From: Mycobacterium kyogaense
GTDB lineage: Bacteria > Actinomycetota > Actinomycetes > Mycobacteriales > Mycobacteriaceae
Assembly (NCBI RefSeq): GCF_003254575.1
Contig: NZ_QJUA01000029.1
Coordinates: 1 to 64,000 of the forward strand
Length of the DNA: 64,000 nt
Reading direction: 5' to 3'
The notes under the pieces were generated by a model. It saw nothing but the letters and a program-made list of their open reading frames with translations, was not told the origin of the DNA and did not search any database. A program made the translations under genes and the position numbers. Of this stretch, positions 43,616 to 51,826 are shown in pieces; the first letter of the stretch is position 1; every line of letters starts with the position of its first letter.

Positions 43616-45031
43616 ATGAAACTCGACGACGAAACCCTCCCGCGGCTCGGCATTCCGGGCCCGACCTATGACCGGGCCCAAACCGGCATCGCCATCGTGC
43701 ATTTCGGGGTGGGTGGCTTCCACCGGGCGCACCAGGCCGCTTACGTCGACCAGCTTCTCAACGCGGGCCTGGCCGACGGATGGGGCATCTGCGGGGTGGG
43801 CGTGCTGCCCGCCGACCGCAAGATGGCCGACGCGTTGGACGCGCAGAACGGCCTGTACACCTTGCTGTTGGAGCACCCGGACGGCACTCGGGAGGCACGG
43901 GTCATCGGATCGATCGTCGACTACCGGTTCGCTCCCGACGACCCCGAGGCTGTGATCGAGCTGCTCGCCGCGCCGAGCACCCGCATCATCTCGCTGACCA
44001 TCACCGAGGGCGGTTACCAGCTCGACGACCTCCCCGAGGTCAATGTGTTCAGCCTCGTCACCGCTGCCCTGGAACGCCGACGCGAGCGCGGCGTGGCCTC
44101 CCCGACGATCGTCTCCTGCGACAACATCGCCGGCAACGGCGACGTCGCTCGACGCGCCTTCACCGCCTACGCCGACTCGGCTCACCCTGGGCTCTCGGAC
44201 TGGATGGCCGAACACACCCGCTTCCCCAACTCGATGGTCGACCGCATCACGCCGGTCACCACGCCCGAGGTGATCGACACGGTGTCAAGCGAATTCGGTG
44301 TCGATGATCAGTGGCCGGTGATCGCCGAGCCGTTCACCGCATGGGTTCTCGAAGACGCATTCTCCGATGGCCGGCCGCCGTGGGAGGACGCCGACGTCCT
44401 TCTGGTCGACGACGTCACCCCCTATGAGCTGATGAAGCTGCGCCTGCTCAACGCCGGTCACCAGACGTTGTGCTATTTCGCCTACCTGGCGGGCTACCGG
44501 CTGGTCCACGACGCCGCCGCAGACCCGTTGTTCGCCGAACTGCTGCGGCGCTACTTCGCCGAAGCCACCCCGACCCTGGCCCCGGTGCCCGGTATCGACC
44601 TCGCGGACTACCAGCGCACCCTGATCGAGCGTTTCGCCAACCCGGGGGTGCGCGACACTATCGCCCGGCTCTGCGCGTACTCCTCGGACCGGATTCCGCA
44701 GTGGCTGGTCCCGGTGATCGAGGACAACCTCAAAGCCGAAAGGAGCGTGCAGATCTCGGCGGCGGTGGTCGCCAGTTGGGCACGCTACGCCGAAGGTGTC
44801 GACGAGCAGGGCGAGCCGATCGACGTCGAGGACAACCGCACCGAGACGCTGGCGCCGCTGGCCGAGGCCCAGCGTGACAACCCCACCGCGTTCATCGAGA
44901 ACACAGCACTGTTCGGCGATCTCGCCCGGCAGCCCCGTTTCGCCGAGGCCTACCGAGATTCGCTGGCGTCGCTGCACCGCGTCGGCGCTCGCGCCACGCT
45001 GGAAGCACTCATCAACGGTGATGCGCAGTGA
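43616..45031 (+). CDS. Mannitol 2-dehydrogenase (polyol-specific long-chain dehydrogenase)
   Basis: A 471-residue NAD-dependent enzyme. IVHFGVGGFHRAHQAAYVD (about 27-45) is the N-terminal cofactor motif; LTITEGGYQLD, SCDNIAGNGDVARRAF, FPNSMVDRITP and KLRLLNAGHQTLCYFAYLAGY (catalytic Lys/Asn/His, about 265-285) are family hallmarks. It oxidises D-mannitol to fructose, or a similar polyol. The ATG overlaps the stop of a 5-codon frame (43602-43619) that starts just after a TAGCGT -10. The kinase gene follows with a 4-bp overlap, completing conversion to a sugar phosphate. The pair sits between ligD and ku. Confidence 0.9.
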   Translation: MKLDDETLPRLGIPGPTYDRAQTGIAIVHFGVGGFHRAHQAAYVDQLLNAGLADGWGICGVGVLPADRKMADALDAQNGLYTLLLEHPDGTREARVIGSIVDYRFAPDDPEAVIELLAAPSTRIISLTITEGGYQLDDLPEVNVFSLVTAALERRRERGVASPTIVSCDNIAGNGDVARRAFTAYADSAHPGLSDWMAEHTRFPNSMVDRITPVTTPEVIDTVSSEFGVDDQWPVIAEPFTAWVLEDAFSDGRPPWEDADVLLVDDVTPYELMKLRLLNAGHQTLCYFAYLAGYRLVHDAAADPLFAELLRRYFAEATPTLAPVPGIDLADYQRTLIERFANPGVRDTIARLCAYSSDRIPQWLVPVIEDNLKAERSVQISAAVVASWARYAEGVDEQGEPIDVEDNRTETLAPLAEAQRDNPTAFIENTALFGDLARQPRFAEAYRDSLASLHRVGARATLEALINGDAQ

Positions 45032-45984
45032 GCGGGCAACGGGCACTCGTGATCGGCGAAGCGCTGATCGACATCGTGATTCGCGACGGCGACATCACCG
45101 GCGAACACGTCGGCGGGAGCCCGCTGAATGTCGCCGTCGGGCTGGGCCGGCTCGGTCGCGGCGTCGACTTCCTCACCCACATCGGTGACGACCAGCACGG
45201 CCGTCGCATCACCGAGCACCTGCACGCCTCCGGCGTCGAGCTGGTGACCGGCAGCAGCACTGCCGCCCGCACGCCGACCGCGCGGGCGATCCTGGACGAG
45301 CTCGGCGGAGCCACCTACGAATTCGACATCGAGTGGCAGCTGAGCGGTATCCCCGAGGTGCCCCCACCGCTGGTGGCGCACACCGGTTCGATTGCTGCGG
45401 TACTGGAACCGGGATGTCGGGCGGTGGCTGCACTGCTCGACACGTACCACCCGTCGGCGACGGTGACCTTTGACCCCAACGTCCGGCCCTCGCTGATCGA
45501 CGACGCCGACGCTGCGCGCAACCGCATCGACCGCCTGATCGAGCGCAGCGACATCGTCAAGGTCAGCGACGAAGACCTGGCCTGGTACGACAAGGAACAC
45601 TCCCCCGAGGAGATCGCGCGCACGTGGCTCGACCTCGGGCCGGCCGTCGTCGTCGTGACGCGGGGCGAGCGGGGTGCGTTCGGGCTCGTCGCCGGCGGCA
45701 GCGTCACCGTTGCGGCACCCGCGGTCGACGTGGTGGACACGGTGGGTGCCGGAGATTCGTTCATGGCAGGACTCATCGATGCGCTGTGGGACATGGACCT
45801 GCTGGGCGCCGAGCGCCGGCCCGACCTGCGCCGACTCTCTGAGTCAGCGCTGACCCATGCGCTGGAGACGGCCGCGCTGTCGTCGGCGCTGACCGTCGCG
45901 CGGGCGGGTGCCGATCTTCCCGATCGGGCGACCCGCGACGCGGCCGCGGCGAGGTCCGGCCCGCGGGAGGGTGGACCCGGCTAG
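45028..45984 (+). CDS. PfkB/ribokinase-family sugar kinase (fructokinase-like)
   Basis: A 318-residue kinase starting at a GTG that overlaps the dehydrogenase stop (GTGA). VGGSPLNVAVGLGRLG (about 28-43) is the substrate-side GG motif; TFDPNVRPSL (about 149-158) is typical of fructokinases; DTVGAGDSFMAGLIDALW (about 237-254) holds the anion hole and catalytic Asp. It likely phosphorylates the fructose made by the mannitol dehydrogenase, giving fructose 6-phosphate for Pgi. Its TAG stop forms part of the -10 TAGCCT of the ku gene. Confidence 0.88.
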   Translation: MSGQRALVIGEALIDIVIRDGDITGEHVGGSPLNVAVGLGRLGRGVDFLTHIGDDQHGRRITEHLHASGVELVTGSSTAARTPTARAILDELGGATYEFDIEWQLSGIPEVPPPLVAHTGSIAAVLEPGCRAVAALLDTYHPSATVTFDPNVRPSLIDDADAARNRIDRLIERSDIVKVSDEDLAWYDKEHSPEEIARTWLDLGPAVVVVTRGERGAFGLVAGGSVTVAAPAVDVVDTVGAGDSFMAGLIDALWDMDLLGAERRPDLRRLSESALTHALETAALSSALTVARAGADLPDRATRDAAAARSGPREGGPG

Positions 45985-45993
45985 CCTGGGGTG

Positions 45994-46944
45994 ATGCGGT
46001 CCATCTGGAAGGGTTCGATCGCCTTCGGGCTGGTCAACGTCCCCGTCAAGGTCTACAGCGCCACCGAGGACCACGACATCAAGTTCCATCAGGTGCACGC
46101 CAAGGACAACGGGCGCATCCGGTACAAGCGCGTGTGTGAAGTCGACGGCGAGGTCGTCGAGTACCGCGACATCGCCAAGGCCTACGAGTCCGATGACGGC
46201 CAGACGGTGATCATCACCGACGACGACATCGCCTCCCTGCCCGAGGAGCGCAGCCGCGAGATCGAGGTGCTGGAGTTCGTCCCAGCCAGCGATCTCGACC
46301 CGTTGATGTACGACCGTAGCTACTTCCTCGAACCCGACGGGAAGTCGTCGAAATCCTATGTGCTACTTGCCAAGACGTTGGCAGAGACCGACCGCGTGGC
46401 GATCGTGAACTTCGCGCTGCGCAACAAGACCCGGCTGGCCGCGCTGCGGGTCAAGGACTTCAGCAAGCGCGACGTGATGATGATCCACACCTTGCTGTGG
46501 CCCGACGAGATCCGCGACCCCGACTTCCCGATCCTGGACAAGGAGGTCGAGATCAAGCCCGCGGAGCTCAAGATGGCCAGCCAGGTCGTCGACTCGATGA
46601 CCGACGACTTCAATCCCGACCGGTATCACGACGACTACCAGGAGCACCTGCACGAGCTGATCCAGGCGAAGCTCGAAGGCGGTGAGGCATTCACCACCGA
46701 GGAGCAACCCACCGAACTCGACGAATCCGAGGACGTCTCGGACCTGCTGGCCAAGCTCGAGGCGAGTGTGAAGGCCCGCAGGGAGCAGGGGTCCAGCACC
46801 GAGAAGGACTCCAGCTCCGAGAAAGAGGGGGAGCCTGCCAAGAAGGCCCCCGCGAAGAAGGCAGCCAAGAAGGCACCGGCCACACAGGCGGCGAAGAAAA
46901 CCCCGGCCAAGAAGGCTGCGAAGAAAGCAGCGACCAAAAAATAG
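45994..46944 (+). CDS. ku: Non-homologous end-joining protein Ku
   Basis: A 316-residue bacterial Ku. MRSIWKGSIAFGLVNVPVKVYSATEDHDI is the standard opening; the DNA-ring core includes RIRYKRVCEVDGEVVEYRDI and DRSYFLEPDGKSSKSYVLL. The C-terminus is a long Lys/Ala/Pro tail (about 275-316) with KKAPAKKAAKK units, typical of mycobacterial Ku and used to bind DNA. It holds DNA ends and recruits LigD (41261-43540). TAGCCT (45982-45987) is 6 nt before this ATG, suggesting a leaderless start; the GTG at 45991 would add one Met. A KstR box overlaps its stop codon but serves the next gene. Confidence 0.95.
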   Translation: MRSIWKGSIAFGLVNVPVKVYSATEDHDIKFHQVHAKDNGRIRYKRVCEVDGEVVEYRDIAKAYESDDGQTVIITDDDIASLPEERSREIEVLEFVPASDLDPLMYDRSYFLEPDGKSSKSYVLLAKTLAETDRVAIVNFALRNKTRLAALRVKDFSKRDVMMIHTLLWPDEIRDPDFPILDKEVEIKPAELKMASQVVDSMTDDFNPDRYHDDYQEHLHELIQAKLEGGEAFTTEEQPTELDESEDVSDLLAKLEASVKARREQGSSTEKDSSSEKEGEPAKKAPAKKAAKKAPATQAAKKTPAKKAAKKAATKK

Positions 46945-46955
46945 AACGTGTTCCA
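46942..46955. promoter_or_regulatory. KstR-type operator upstream of the SDR operon
   Basis: TAGAACGTGTTCCA fits TnnAACnnGTTnnA fully. It begins at the ku stop codon (46942-46944) and lies 45-58 bp before the predicted transcription start of the SDR gene. Confidence 0.65.
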
Positions 46956-46999
46956 GAAACGCCCACCGAGGTGGCGGTGCGCTTGCTAGCGTGACGCCC

Positions 47000-47791
47000 G
47001 TGATTCTGGACAGATTCCGGCTCGACGATCAGGTGGCCGTGGTGACGGGCGCAGGCCGCGGCCTCGGCGCGGCGATGGCTGTCGCCTTCGCGGAAGCGGG
47101 CGCTGACGTGCTGATCTCCGCACGAACACAGGCCCAGCTGGAGGAGGTCGCCGAGCAGGTCGCCGCGGCCGGCCGGCGTGCGCACATCGTCGTCGCCGAC
47201 CTCGCTCACGCCGAGGACACCGCGGCGCTGGCAGCCCAGGCGGTGGAGGCTTTCGGCCGACTAGACATCGTCGTCAACAACGTCGGCGGGACCATGCCGA
47301 ACGCGCTGTTGAACACCTCCACCAAGGATCTGCGCGACGCATTCGCCTTCAACGTCGCCACTGCCCATGCACTGACGCTCGCCGCCGCGCCGCTGATGCT
47401 CGAGCACTCCGGCGGCGGCAGCATCATCAACATCACCTCGACGATGTCGCGGGTCGCCGGGCGCGGATTCGCGGCCTACGGCACCGCGAAGGCCGCGCTG
47501 GCGCACTACACGCGCCTGTCGGCACTCGACCTCGCACCCCGCATTCGCGTCAACGCGATCGCGCCCGGCTCCATCCTGACCTCGGCCCTCGACATCGTCG
47601 CGAGCAACGACGACCTGCGGACGCCGATGGAGAAGGCCACCCCGATGCGCCGGCTCGGCGATCCGCTCGACATCGCCGCGGCCGCGGTCTACCTCGCGTC
47701 CCCGGCCGGCGCCTACCTCACCGGCAAAACCCTCGAGGTCGACGGTGGCATCACCTACCCGAACCTCGAACTGCCCATCCCCGATCTGTGA
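47000..47791 (+). CDS. Short-chain dehydrogenase/reductase (Rv0927c type)
   Basis: A 263-residue SDR. VAVVTGAGRGLGAAMAVAFA is the cofactor loop, IVVNNVGGTMPNALL the NNVG motif, NITSTMSRVAGRGFAAYGTAKAAL holds the catalytic Ser, Tyr and Lys, and the C-terminus is YPNLELPIPDL. GTG 47000 is chosen over the GTG at 46991 because TAGCGT (46987-46992) lies 7 nt before it, and the resulting VILDRFRLDD start and 263-residue length match Rv0927c as I recall it. NAD(P)-dependent oxidation of an alcohol or hydroxyacyl compound is likely. A KstR box upstream suggests sterol-linked induction. Confidence 0.87.
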   Translation: MILDRFRLDDQVAVVTGAGRGLGAAMAVAFAEAGADVLISARTQAQLEEVAEQVAAAGRRAHIVVADLAHAEDTAALAAQAVEAFGRLDIVVNNVGGTMPNALLNTSTKDLRDAFAFNVATAHALTLAAAPLMLEHSGGGSIINITSTMSRVAGRGFAAYGTAKAALAHYTRLSALDLAPRIRVNAIAPGSILTSALDIVASNDDLRTPMEKATPMRRLGDPLDIAAAAVYLASPAGAYLTGKTLEVDGGITYPNLELPIPDL

Positions 47792-47799
47792 AGGACACC

Positions 47800-48876
47800 A
47801 TGACGATTCGCGTCGCCGCCATCGGAACCGGAAACGTCGGCAGACACGCTCTGGCGCAATTGATCTCGAATCCGCAGTTCGAACTCACCGCGGTATGGGT
47901 GTCGTCGGACGCCAAGGCGGGCACCGACGCCGGCGAACTCGCCGGACTCGGGGTGTCGACCGGGGTGCTGGCCACCACCGATCTCGAGGCCGTCATCGCC
48001 ACCGCCCCCGACTGCGCGGTCTACACGGCGATGGCCGACAACCGGTTGCCCGAGGCTCTCGAGGACTACCGGCGCATCCTGGCTGCCGGCATCAATGTGG
48101 TCGGAAGCAGCGCGGTGTTCCTGCAGTACCCGTGGGGCGTCTTGCCGGATGACATGGTGAACCCGATCGAGGACTCGGCGAAGGCCGGTAATGCCAGCGT
48201 GTTCGTGAACGGGATCGATCCCGGTTTCGCGAACGATCTGCTACCGATGGCGTTGGCAGGCACCTGCCAGAGCATCAGCCAGATCCGCTGCATGGAGATC
48301 ATCAACTACGACACCTACGACAGCGCGACCGTGATGTTCGACGTGATGGGTTTCGGCGGCAGCCTCGACGAGACGCCGATGCTGTTGATGCCCGGCGTGC
48401 TGAGCCTCGCATGGGGGTCGGTGGTGCGGCAGATGGCCGCCGGCCTGGGCCTGGAACTCGACGAGGTGACCGAGACCCACACTCGCGTGCCCGCACCCGA
48501 GGACTTCGACATCGCCTCCGGCCATATCGCCGAAGGCACTACGGCGGCAATCCGTTTCGAGGTGCGTGGAATGAAGGACGGCGAGGTGGCGGTGGTTCTC
48601 GAACACGTCACGCGGCTGCGCGACGATCTGTGTCCGGACTGGCCGCAGCCCGCTCAACCCGGCGGTTCGTACCGGATCGAGATCACCGGCGAACCGTCCT
48701 ACACCGTGGATCTGTGCCTGAGCAGTCCCCACGGCGACCACAACCACGCCGGCCTGGTCGCCACGGCCGCTCGCGTGGTGAACGCCATCCCCGCGGTCAT
48801 CGATGCCGCGCCGGGAATCGTGACGGCGCTCGACTTACCTCCCGTGACTGGCAAAGGTCTGTACGCTAAGCCCTGA
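47800..48876 (+). CDS. Dihydrodipicolinate reductase-like NAD(P)-binding protein (Rv0926c type)
   Basis: A 358-residue protein. MTIRVAAIGTGNVGRHALAQLI is a Rossmann fold; VNGIDPGFANDLLPMALAG and the MEIINYDTYDSATVMFDVMGFG stretch belong to the mycobacterial DapB-like family. It is probably a reductase for an unknown carbonyl compound, not lysine synthesis. ATG 47800 has a GAAGGA 5-10 bp upstream and gives the same length as Rv0926c; a GTG at 47788 overlapping the SDR stop is the other option. It is co-transcribed with the SDR gene under the KstR-boxed promoter. Confidence 0.85.
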   Translation: MTIRVAAIGTGNVGRHALAQLISNPQFELTAVWVSSDAKAGTDAGELAGLGVSTGVLATTDLEAVIATAPDCAVYTAMADNRLPEALEDYRRILAAGINVVGSSAVFLQYPWGVLPDDMVNPIEDSAKAGNASVFVNGIDPGFANDLLPMALAGTCQSISQIRCMEIINYDTYDSATVMFDVMGFGGSLDETPMLLMPGVLSLAWGSVVRQMAAGLGLELDEVTETHTRVPAPEDFDIASGHIAEGTTAAIRFEVRGMKDGEVAVVLEHVTRLRDDLCPDWPQPAQPGGSYRIEITGEPSYTVDLCLSSPHGDHNHAGLVATAARVVNAIPAVIDAAPGIVTALDLPPVTGKGLYAKP

Positions 48877-48896
48877 ACCTGCTGAAAGGACTCCGC

Positions 48897-49145
48897 ATGA
48901 AGGCCCGCCTGACCACTTTCGCCGCTGTGCTCGTCGCCGGCGGAGCCTCTCTCGCGATCGCCGCCGCACCTGCTGCGCTGGCACAGCCGTCCTGTGTTCA
49001 GACCGGTGAGGGCGGCGGCTTCCAGGGTGGCGCGAACACCGTGTGCGAATCACCGGGCAACTCCCAGATCGATTCCCGCCCCGGCGTGTATGCCGAGCCG
49101 TGGGAGGGTGGCTTCGGCTGGGGCTACGGCCCCTACGTGCTCTGA
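48897..49145 (+). CDS. Small secreted Cys protein, copy 1
   Basis: An 82-residue protein. MKARLTTFAAVLVAGGASLAIAAAPAALAQP is a Sec signal with an ALA cleavage site near 29. The mature protein of about 53 residues has two cysteines (PSCVQTG and NTVCESPGNSQI) and a Gly/Trp/Tyr-rich end (EPWEGGFGWGYGPYVL). The next gene encodes a related protein with the same spacing of motifs, so this is a tandem paralogous pair. Function unknown. A GAAAGGA lies 6-12 bp upstream of the ATG. It begins 20 bp after the DapB-like gene and may be co-transcribed. Confidence 0.75.
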   Translation: MKARLTTFAAVLVAGGASLAIAAAPAALAQPSCVQTGEGGGFQGGANTVCESPGNSQIDSRPGVYAEPWEGGFGWGYGPYVL

Positions 49146-49152
49146 GCCGACG

Positions 49153-49386
49153 ATGATGCGTCGAGTACTCGGCTGTGTGGCACTTGCCGGTGCGGGTGTC
49201 GCGATCGCCTGGGGCGGAGCGGGAGTCGCGACGGCGATGCCGAAGTGCAGCGACGTCGGCAAGACCATCACGTACTGCGAGACCAACGGCAGCACCCAGA
49301 TCACCGCGACGCCGCCACCCTGGAATTGGGGCGGCTGGCAGGGCGGTGGCTACTACCCCTTCGGCGCATTCGGCTACCTGCCCTGA
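49153..49386 (+). CDS. Small secreted Cys protein, copy 2
   Basis: A 77-residue paralogue of the previous gene, starting 7 bp after it. Signal peptide MMRRVLGCVALAGAGVAIAWGGAGVATA ends at ATA (about 28). The mature part has PKCSDVG, then ITYCETNGSTQITA, and a Gly/Trp/Tyr/Pro-rich end (WNWGGWQGGGYYPFGAFGYLP). The shared pattern is Cys-X(n)-C-E-[ST]-X-G-X-[ST]-Q-I followed by an aromatic tail. A disulfide-linked mini-domain in the envelope or medium is likely; no known function. Confidence 0.75.
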   Translation: MMRRVLGCVALAGAGVAIAWGGAGVATAMPKCSDVGKTITYCETNGSTQITATPPPWNWGGWQGGGYYPFGAFGYLP

Positions 49387-49422
49387 CCTGCTCCGCGTCA
49401 CCGCAGACATTGCGGTGCCCGC

Positions 49423-49441
49423 CAAGTTTCGTCTAACCTAA
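49423..49441. promoter_or_regulatory. IdeR/MntR-type metalloregulator box before mntH
   Basis: CAAGTTTCGTCTAACCTAA agrees with the iron-box consensus TTAGGTTAGGCTAACCTAA at 14 of 19 positions, with a perfect right half. It lies 38-57 bp before the mntH GTG. In mycobacteria MntR, a DtxR-family repressor, controls mntH. Confidence 0.6.
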
Positions 49442-49479
49442 CTTTTCTCTTCGTACCGACGAACAGAAAAGGCTCCCGG

Positions 49480-50706
49480 GTGAAGCCCGACGTCGCAGCA
49501 CCGATCCGTCCCCTGTGGTTGTTGCTCGGGCCCGCCTTCGTCGCGGCCATCGCCTACGTCGACCCCGGCAACGTCGCGGCCAATGTCAGCGCGGGAGCCC
49601 AGTACGGCTTCCTCCTCGTATGGGTGATCGTCGCCGCCAACCTGATGGCATGCCTGGTTCAATACCTGTCCGCCAAGCTCGGAGTGGTCACGGGCCGATC
49701 GCTGCCCGAGGCAGTGGCCGACCGGATGAGCACCCCGACCCGGGTGGCCTACTGGGTGCAGGCCGAGCTGGTGGCGATGGCGACCGATCTGGCCGAGGTC
49801 GTCGGTGGTGCCATCGCGCTGTATCTGCTGTTCGATCTGCCGCTGCTGGTGGGTGGCGTGATCACCGGCGCTGTGTCACTTGTTCTGCTGCTGGTCAAGG
49901 ACCGCCGCGGCCAGACCGTGTTCGAGCGCGTCATCACGGGCCTGTTGGCGGTCATCGCCGTCGGCTTCTTCACCAGCTTGTTCGCGGCGCCACCGCCCGT
50001 CGGCGAGGCCCTCGGCGGTCTGGTGCCCCGCTTCGACGGGCCGGAGAGCATCCTGCTGGCGGCCGCGATGCTCGGGGCGACGGTGATGCCCCATGCGGTC
50101 TACCTGCACTCGGGGTTGACGCGCGACCGACACGGGCATCACGCGCCAGGTCCCCGACGCAAGGCTCTCCTGCGTGCCACCCGCTGGGACGTCGGTTCAG
50201 CGATGCTCGTGGCCGGCGCGGTGAATCTGTCGATGCTGCTGGTCGCCGCGACCACTCTGAAGGGAATCGCGGACACCGACTCCATCGAGGGAGCGTTCAC
50301 CGCGGTGCAGAACACGCTCGGCCACACCGTGGCCCTGCTGTTCGCGATCGGACTGTTGGCGTCGGGGCTCGCCTCGTCATCGGTCGGCGCCTATGCCGGC
50401 GCGATGATCATGGACGGTCTGCTGCGCCGGTCGGTGCCACTGCTGACCCGCCGTCTGATCACCTTGCTGCCCGCGCTGGCGGTGCTGGCGGCAGGGGTGG
50501 ACCCGAGCCGCGCCCTGGTGTTGTCGCAGGTGGTGCTGTCGTTCGGAATCCCGTTCGCGCTGATTCCGCTGATCCGGCTGACCAGTGACCGGGCGCTGAT
50601 GGGCGTCGACGTCAACCGCGCGCTGACCACGGCCCTGGGGTGGCTCGTCGCCGGACTGATTAGTGTGCTGAACGTGGCGCTCATCTATCTGACGTTGACG
50701 GGCTGA
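49480..50706 (+). CDS. mntH: Nramp-family Mn2+/H+ symporter
   Basis: A 408-residue transporter with about 11 helices. The metal site motifs are AYVDPGNVAANVSAG (DPGN, about 25-39, helix 1) and MPHAVYLHSG (MPH, about 204-213, helix 6). It imports Mn2+ and related divalent metals. The GTG start is used because no ATG precedes helix 1. A metalloregulator box at 49423-49441 predicts repression when metal is plentiful. The order mntH then the cyclotransferase fusion equals Rv0924c-Rv0923c. Confidence 0.93.
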   Translation: MKPDVAAPIRPLWLLLGPAFVAAIAYVDPGNVAANVSAGAQYGFLLVWVIVAANLMACLVQYLSAKLGVVTGRSLPEAVADRMSTPTRVAYWVQAELVAMATDLAEVVGGAIALYLLFDLPLLVGGVITGAVSLVLLLVKDRRGQTVFERVITGLLAVIAVGFFTSLFAAPPPVGEALGGLVPRFDGPESILLAAAMLGATVMPHAVYLHSGLTRDRHGHHAPGPRRKALLRATRWDVGSAMLVAGAVNLSMLLVAATTLKGIADTDSIEGAFTAVQNTLGHTVALLFAIGLLASGLASSSVGAYAGAMIMDGLLRRSVPLLTRRLITLLPALAVLAAGVDPSRALVLSQVVLSFGIPFALIPLIRLTSDRALMGVDVNRALTTALGWLVAGLISVLNVALIYLTLTG

Positions 50707-51771
50707 ATGACCGCGCGGCACCACTACTTCGCGTACGGCTCGAATCTGTCGGTGCGCCAGATGGCGCAGCGATGCCCCGATGCCACCGATCCGCAGCCCG
50801 CCACGCTGGCCGACCACGACTGGCTGATCAACGAACGCGGGGTCGCCACCGTCGAACCGCAGCCGGGAGGGGTGGTGCACGGCGTGGTGTGGCGCATCTC
50901 CGACCACGACCTGAAGACGCTGGACAGCGCCGAGGGGGTGCCGGTGCGCTATCGGCGCGACGCGCTGACCGTGGACACCGCCCACGGCCAGCGCACCGCC
51001 TGGGTCTACATCGACCACCGCGTCGAACCGGGCCCGCCGCGCCCCGGTTACCTGGAACGGATCCTCGAGGGCGCCCAGCACCATCGCCTGCCACATCGCT
51101 GGATCGACTTCCTCCAGCGGTGGGACCCGACGCGGTGGCCGCGCCGCGATACGGCCCCCAATTCTGCTGCCCCGCAATCACTGTCAGAGCTCCTGGCCTC
51201 CCCCGGGATCTCCGAGGAGAGCGCACTGCGGTCGCGGTTCGGGTTCCTGGCCATCCACGGTGGCGGACTGGAGCAGATGACCGACGTGATCGCACGCCGC
51301 GCCGCGGATGCCGCGGGTGCGTCCCTCTACGTCGTCCACCACCCGGACCGGTATCCCCACCACCTCGCGTCAGCGCTCTACGATCCGACGCACTCACCCC
51401 GGCTGAAGGACTTCCTCGACCACGTCGACGTCGCCGTATCGCTGCACGGATACGGCCGGATCGGGCGCAGCACGGAGCTGCTGGCGGGCGGCCGGCGTCG
51501 TGAGCTGGCGCAGCACCTCGCCGATCACATCGAGATTCCGGGCTACCGGGTCATCACCGAGCTCGATGCGATCCCGCGCGAACTTCGCGGCCTGCATCCG
51601 GACAACCCTGTCAATCGCCCCCGCGGCGGGGGCGCCCAACTGGAACTCTCCTCGCGGGTGCGCGGGATCAGCCCGCGCAGCGGCCTGCCGGGCGACGACG
51701 GTCTCGCTCCCGCGACCTCGGCCCTGGTCCAGGGATTGGTGCAGGCCGCCCGGTCCTGGCGACAGGACTGA
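50707..51771 (+). CDS. Fusion of gamma-glutamylcyclotransferase and poly-gamma-glutamate hydrolase domains (Rv0923c type)
   Basis: A 354-residue two-domain protein, starting 3 codons' width from the mntH stop (ATG 50707). Residues 1-125 are a gamma-glutamylcyclotransferase: YFAYGSNLS (6-14) is the glycine-rich substrate loop and LDSAEGVPVRYRR (about 76-88) carries the catalytic Glu. Residues about 150-335 resemble the poly-gamma-glutamate hydrolase/PF05908 family: FGFLAIHGGGLEQMTDVIARRAAD (about 180-203) has the zinc motif HGGGxE, and VAVSLHGYG near 246-254 holds another His. No signal peptide, so cytosolic. A plausible activity is trimming gamma-linked Glu chains (for example on F420 or folate) and cyclising the product to 5-oxoproline; that is inference. 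Confidence 0.75.
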   Translation: MTARHHYFAYGSNLSVRQMAQRCPDATDPQPATLADHDWLINERGVATVEPQPGGVVHGVVWRISDHDLKTLDSAEGVPVRYRRDALTVDTAHGQRTAWVYIDHRVEPGPPRPGYLERILEGAQHHRLPHRWIDFLQRWDPTRWPRRDTAPNSAAPQSLSELLASPGISEESALRSRFGFLAIHGGGLEQMTDVIARRAADAAGASLYVVHHPDRYPHHLASALYDPTHSPRLKDFLDHVDVAVSLHGYGRIGRSTELLAGGRRRELAQHLADHIEIPGYRVITELDAIPRELRGLHPDNPVNRPRGGGAQLELSSRVRGISPRSGLPGDDGLAPATSALVQGLVQAARSWRQD

Positions 51772-51792
51772 CAGAGAGACACCATCGGGGCG

Positions 51793-51819
51793 CAATCCGC
51801 AACCCCGCCCGCTCCGAAT
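51793..51819 (+). promoter_or_regulatory. Possible SigK-dependent promoter
   Basis: CAATCC (51793-51798), 15 bp, then CCGAAT (51814-51819), which ends 7 nt before the GTG at 51827. From memory the SigK consensus is CCATCC and CCGAAT with a 16-17-bp spacer, so the -10 is exact, the -35 has one change and the spacer is short by one. It would give a leaderless operon of the DUF1365 gene, sigK and rskA. Confidence 0.5.
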
Positions 51820-51826
51820 ACAGGGT

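Noticed and set aside
43541..44215. Upstream extension of the ligD frame to about 984 codons
   Set aside because: The added part overlaps the mannitol dehydrogenase antisense, and family LigD begins at the ATG at 43540.
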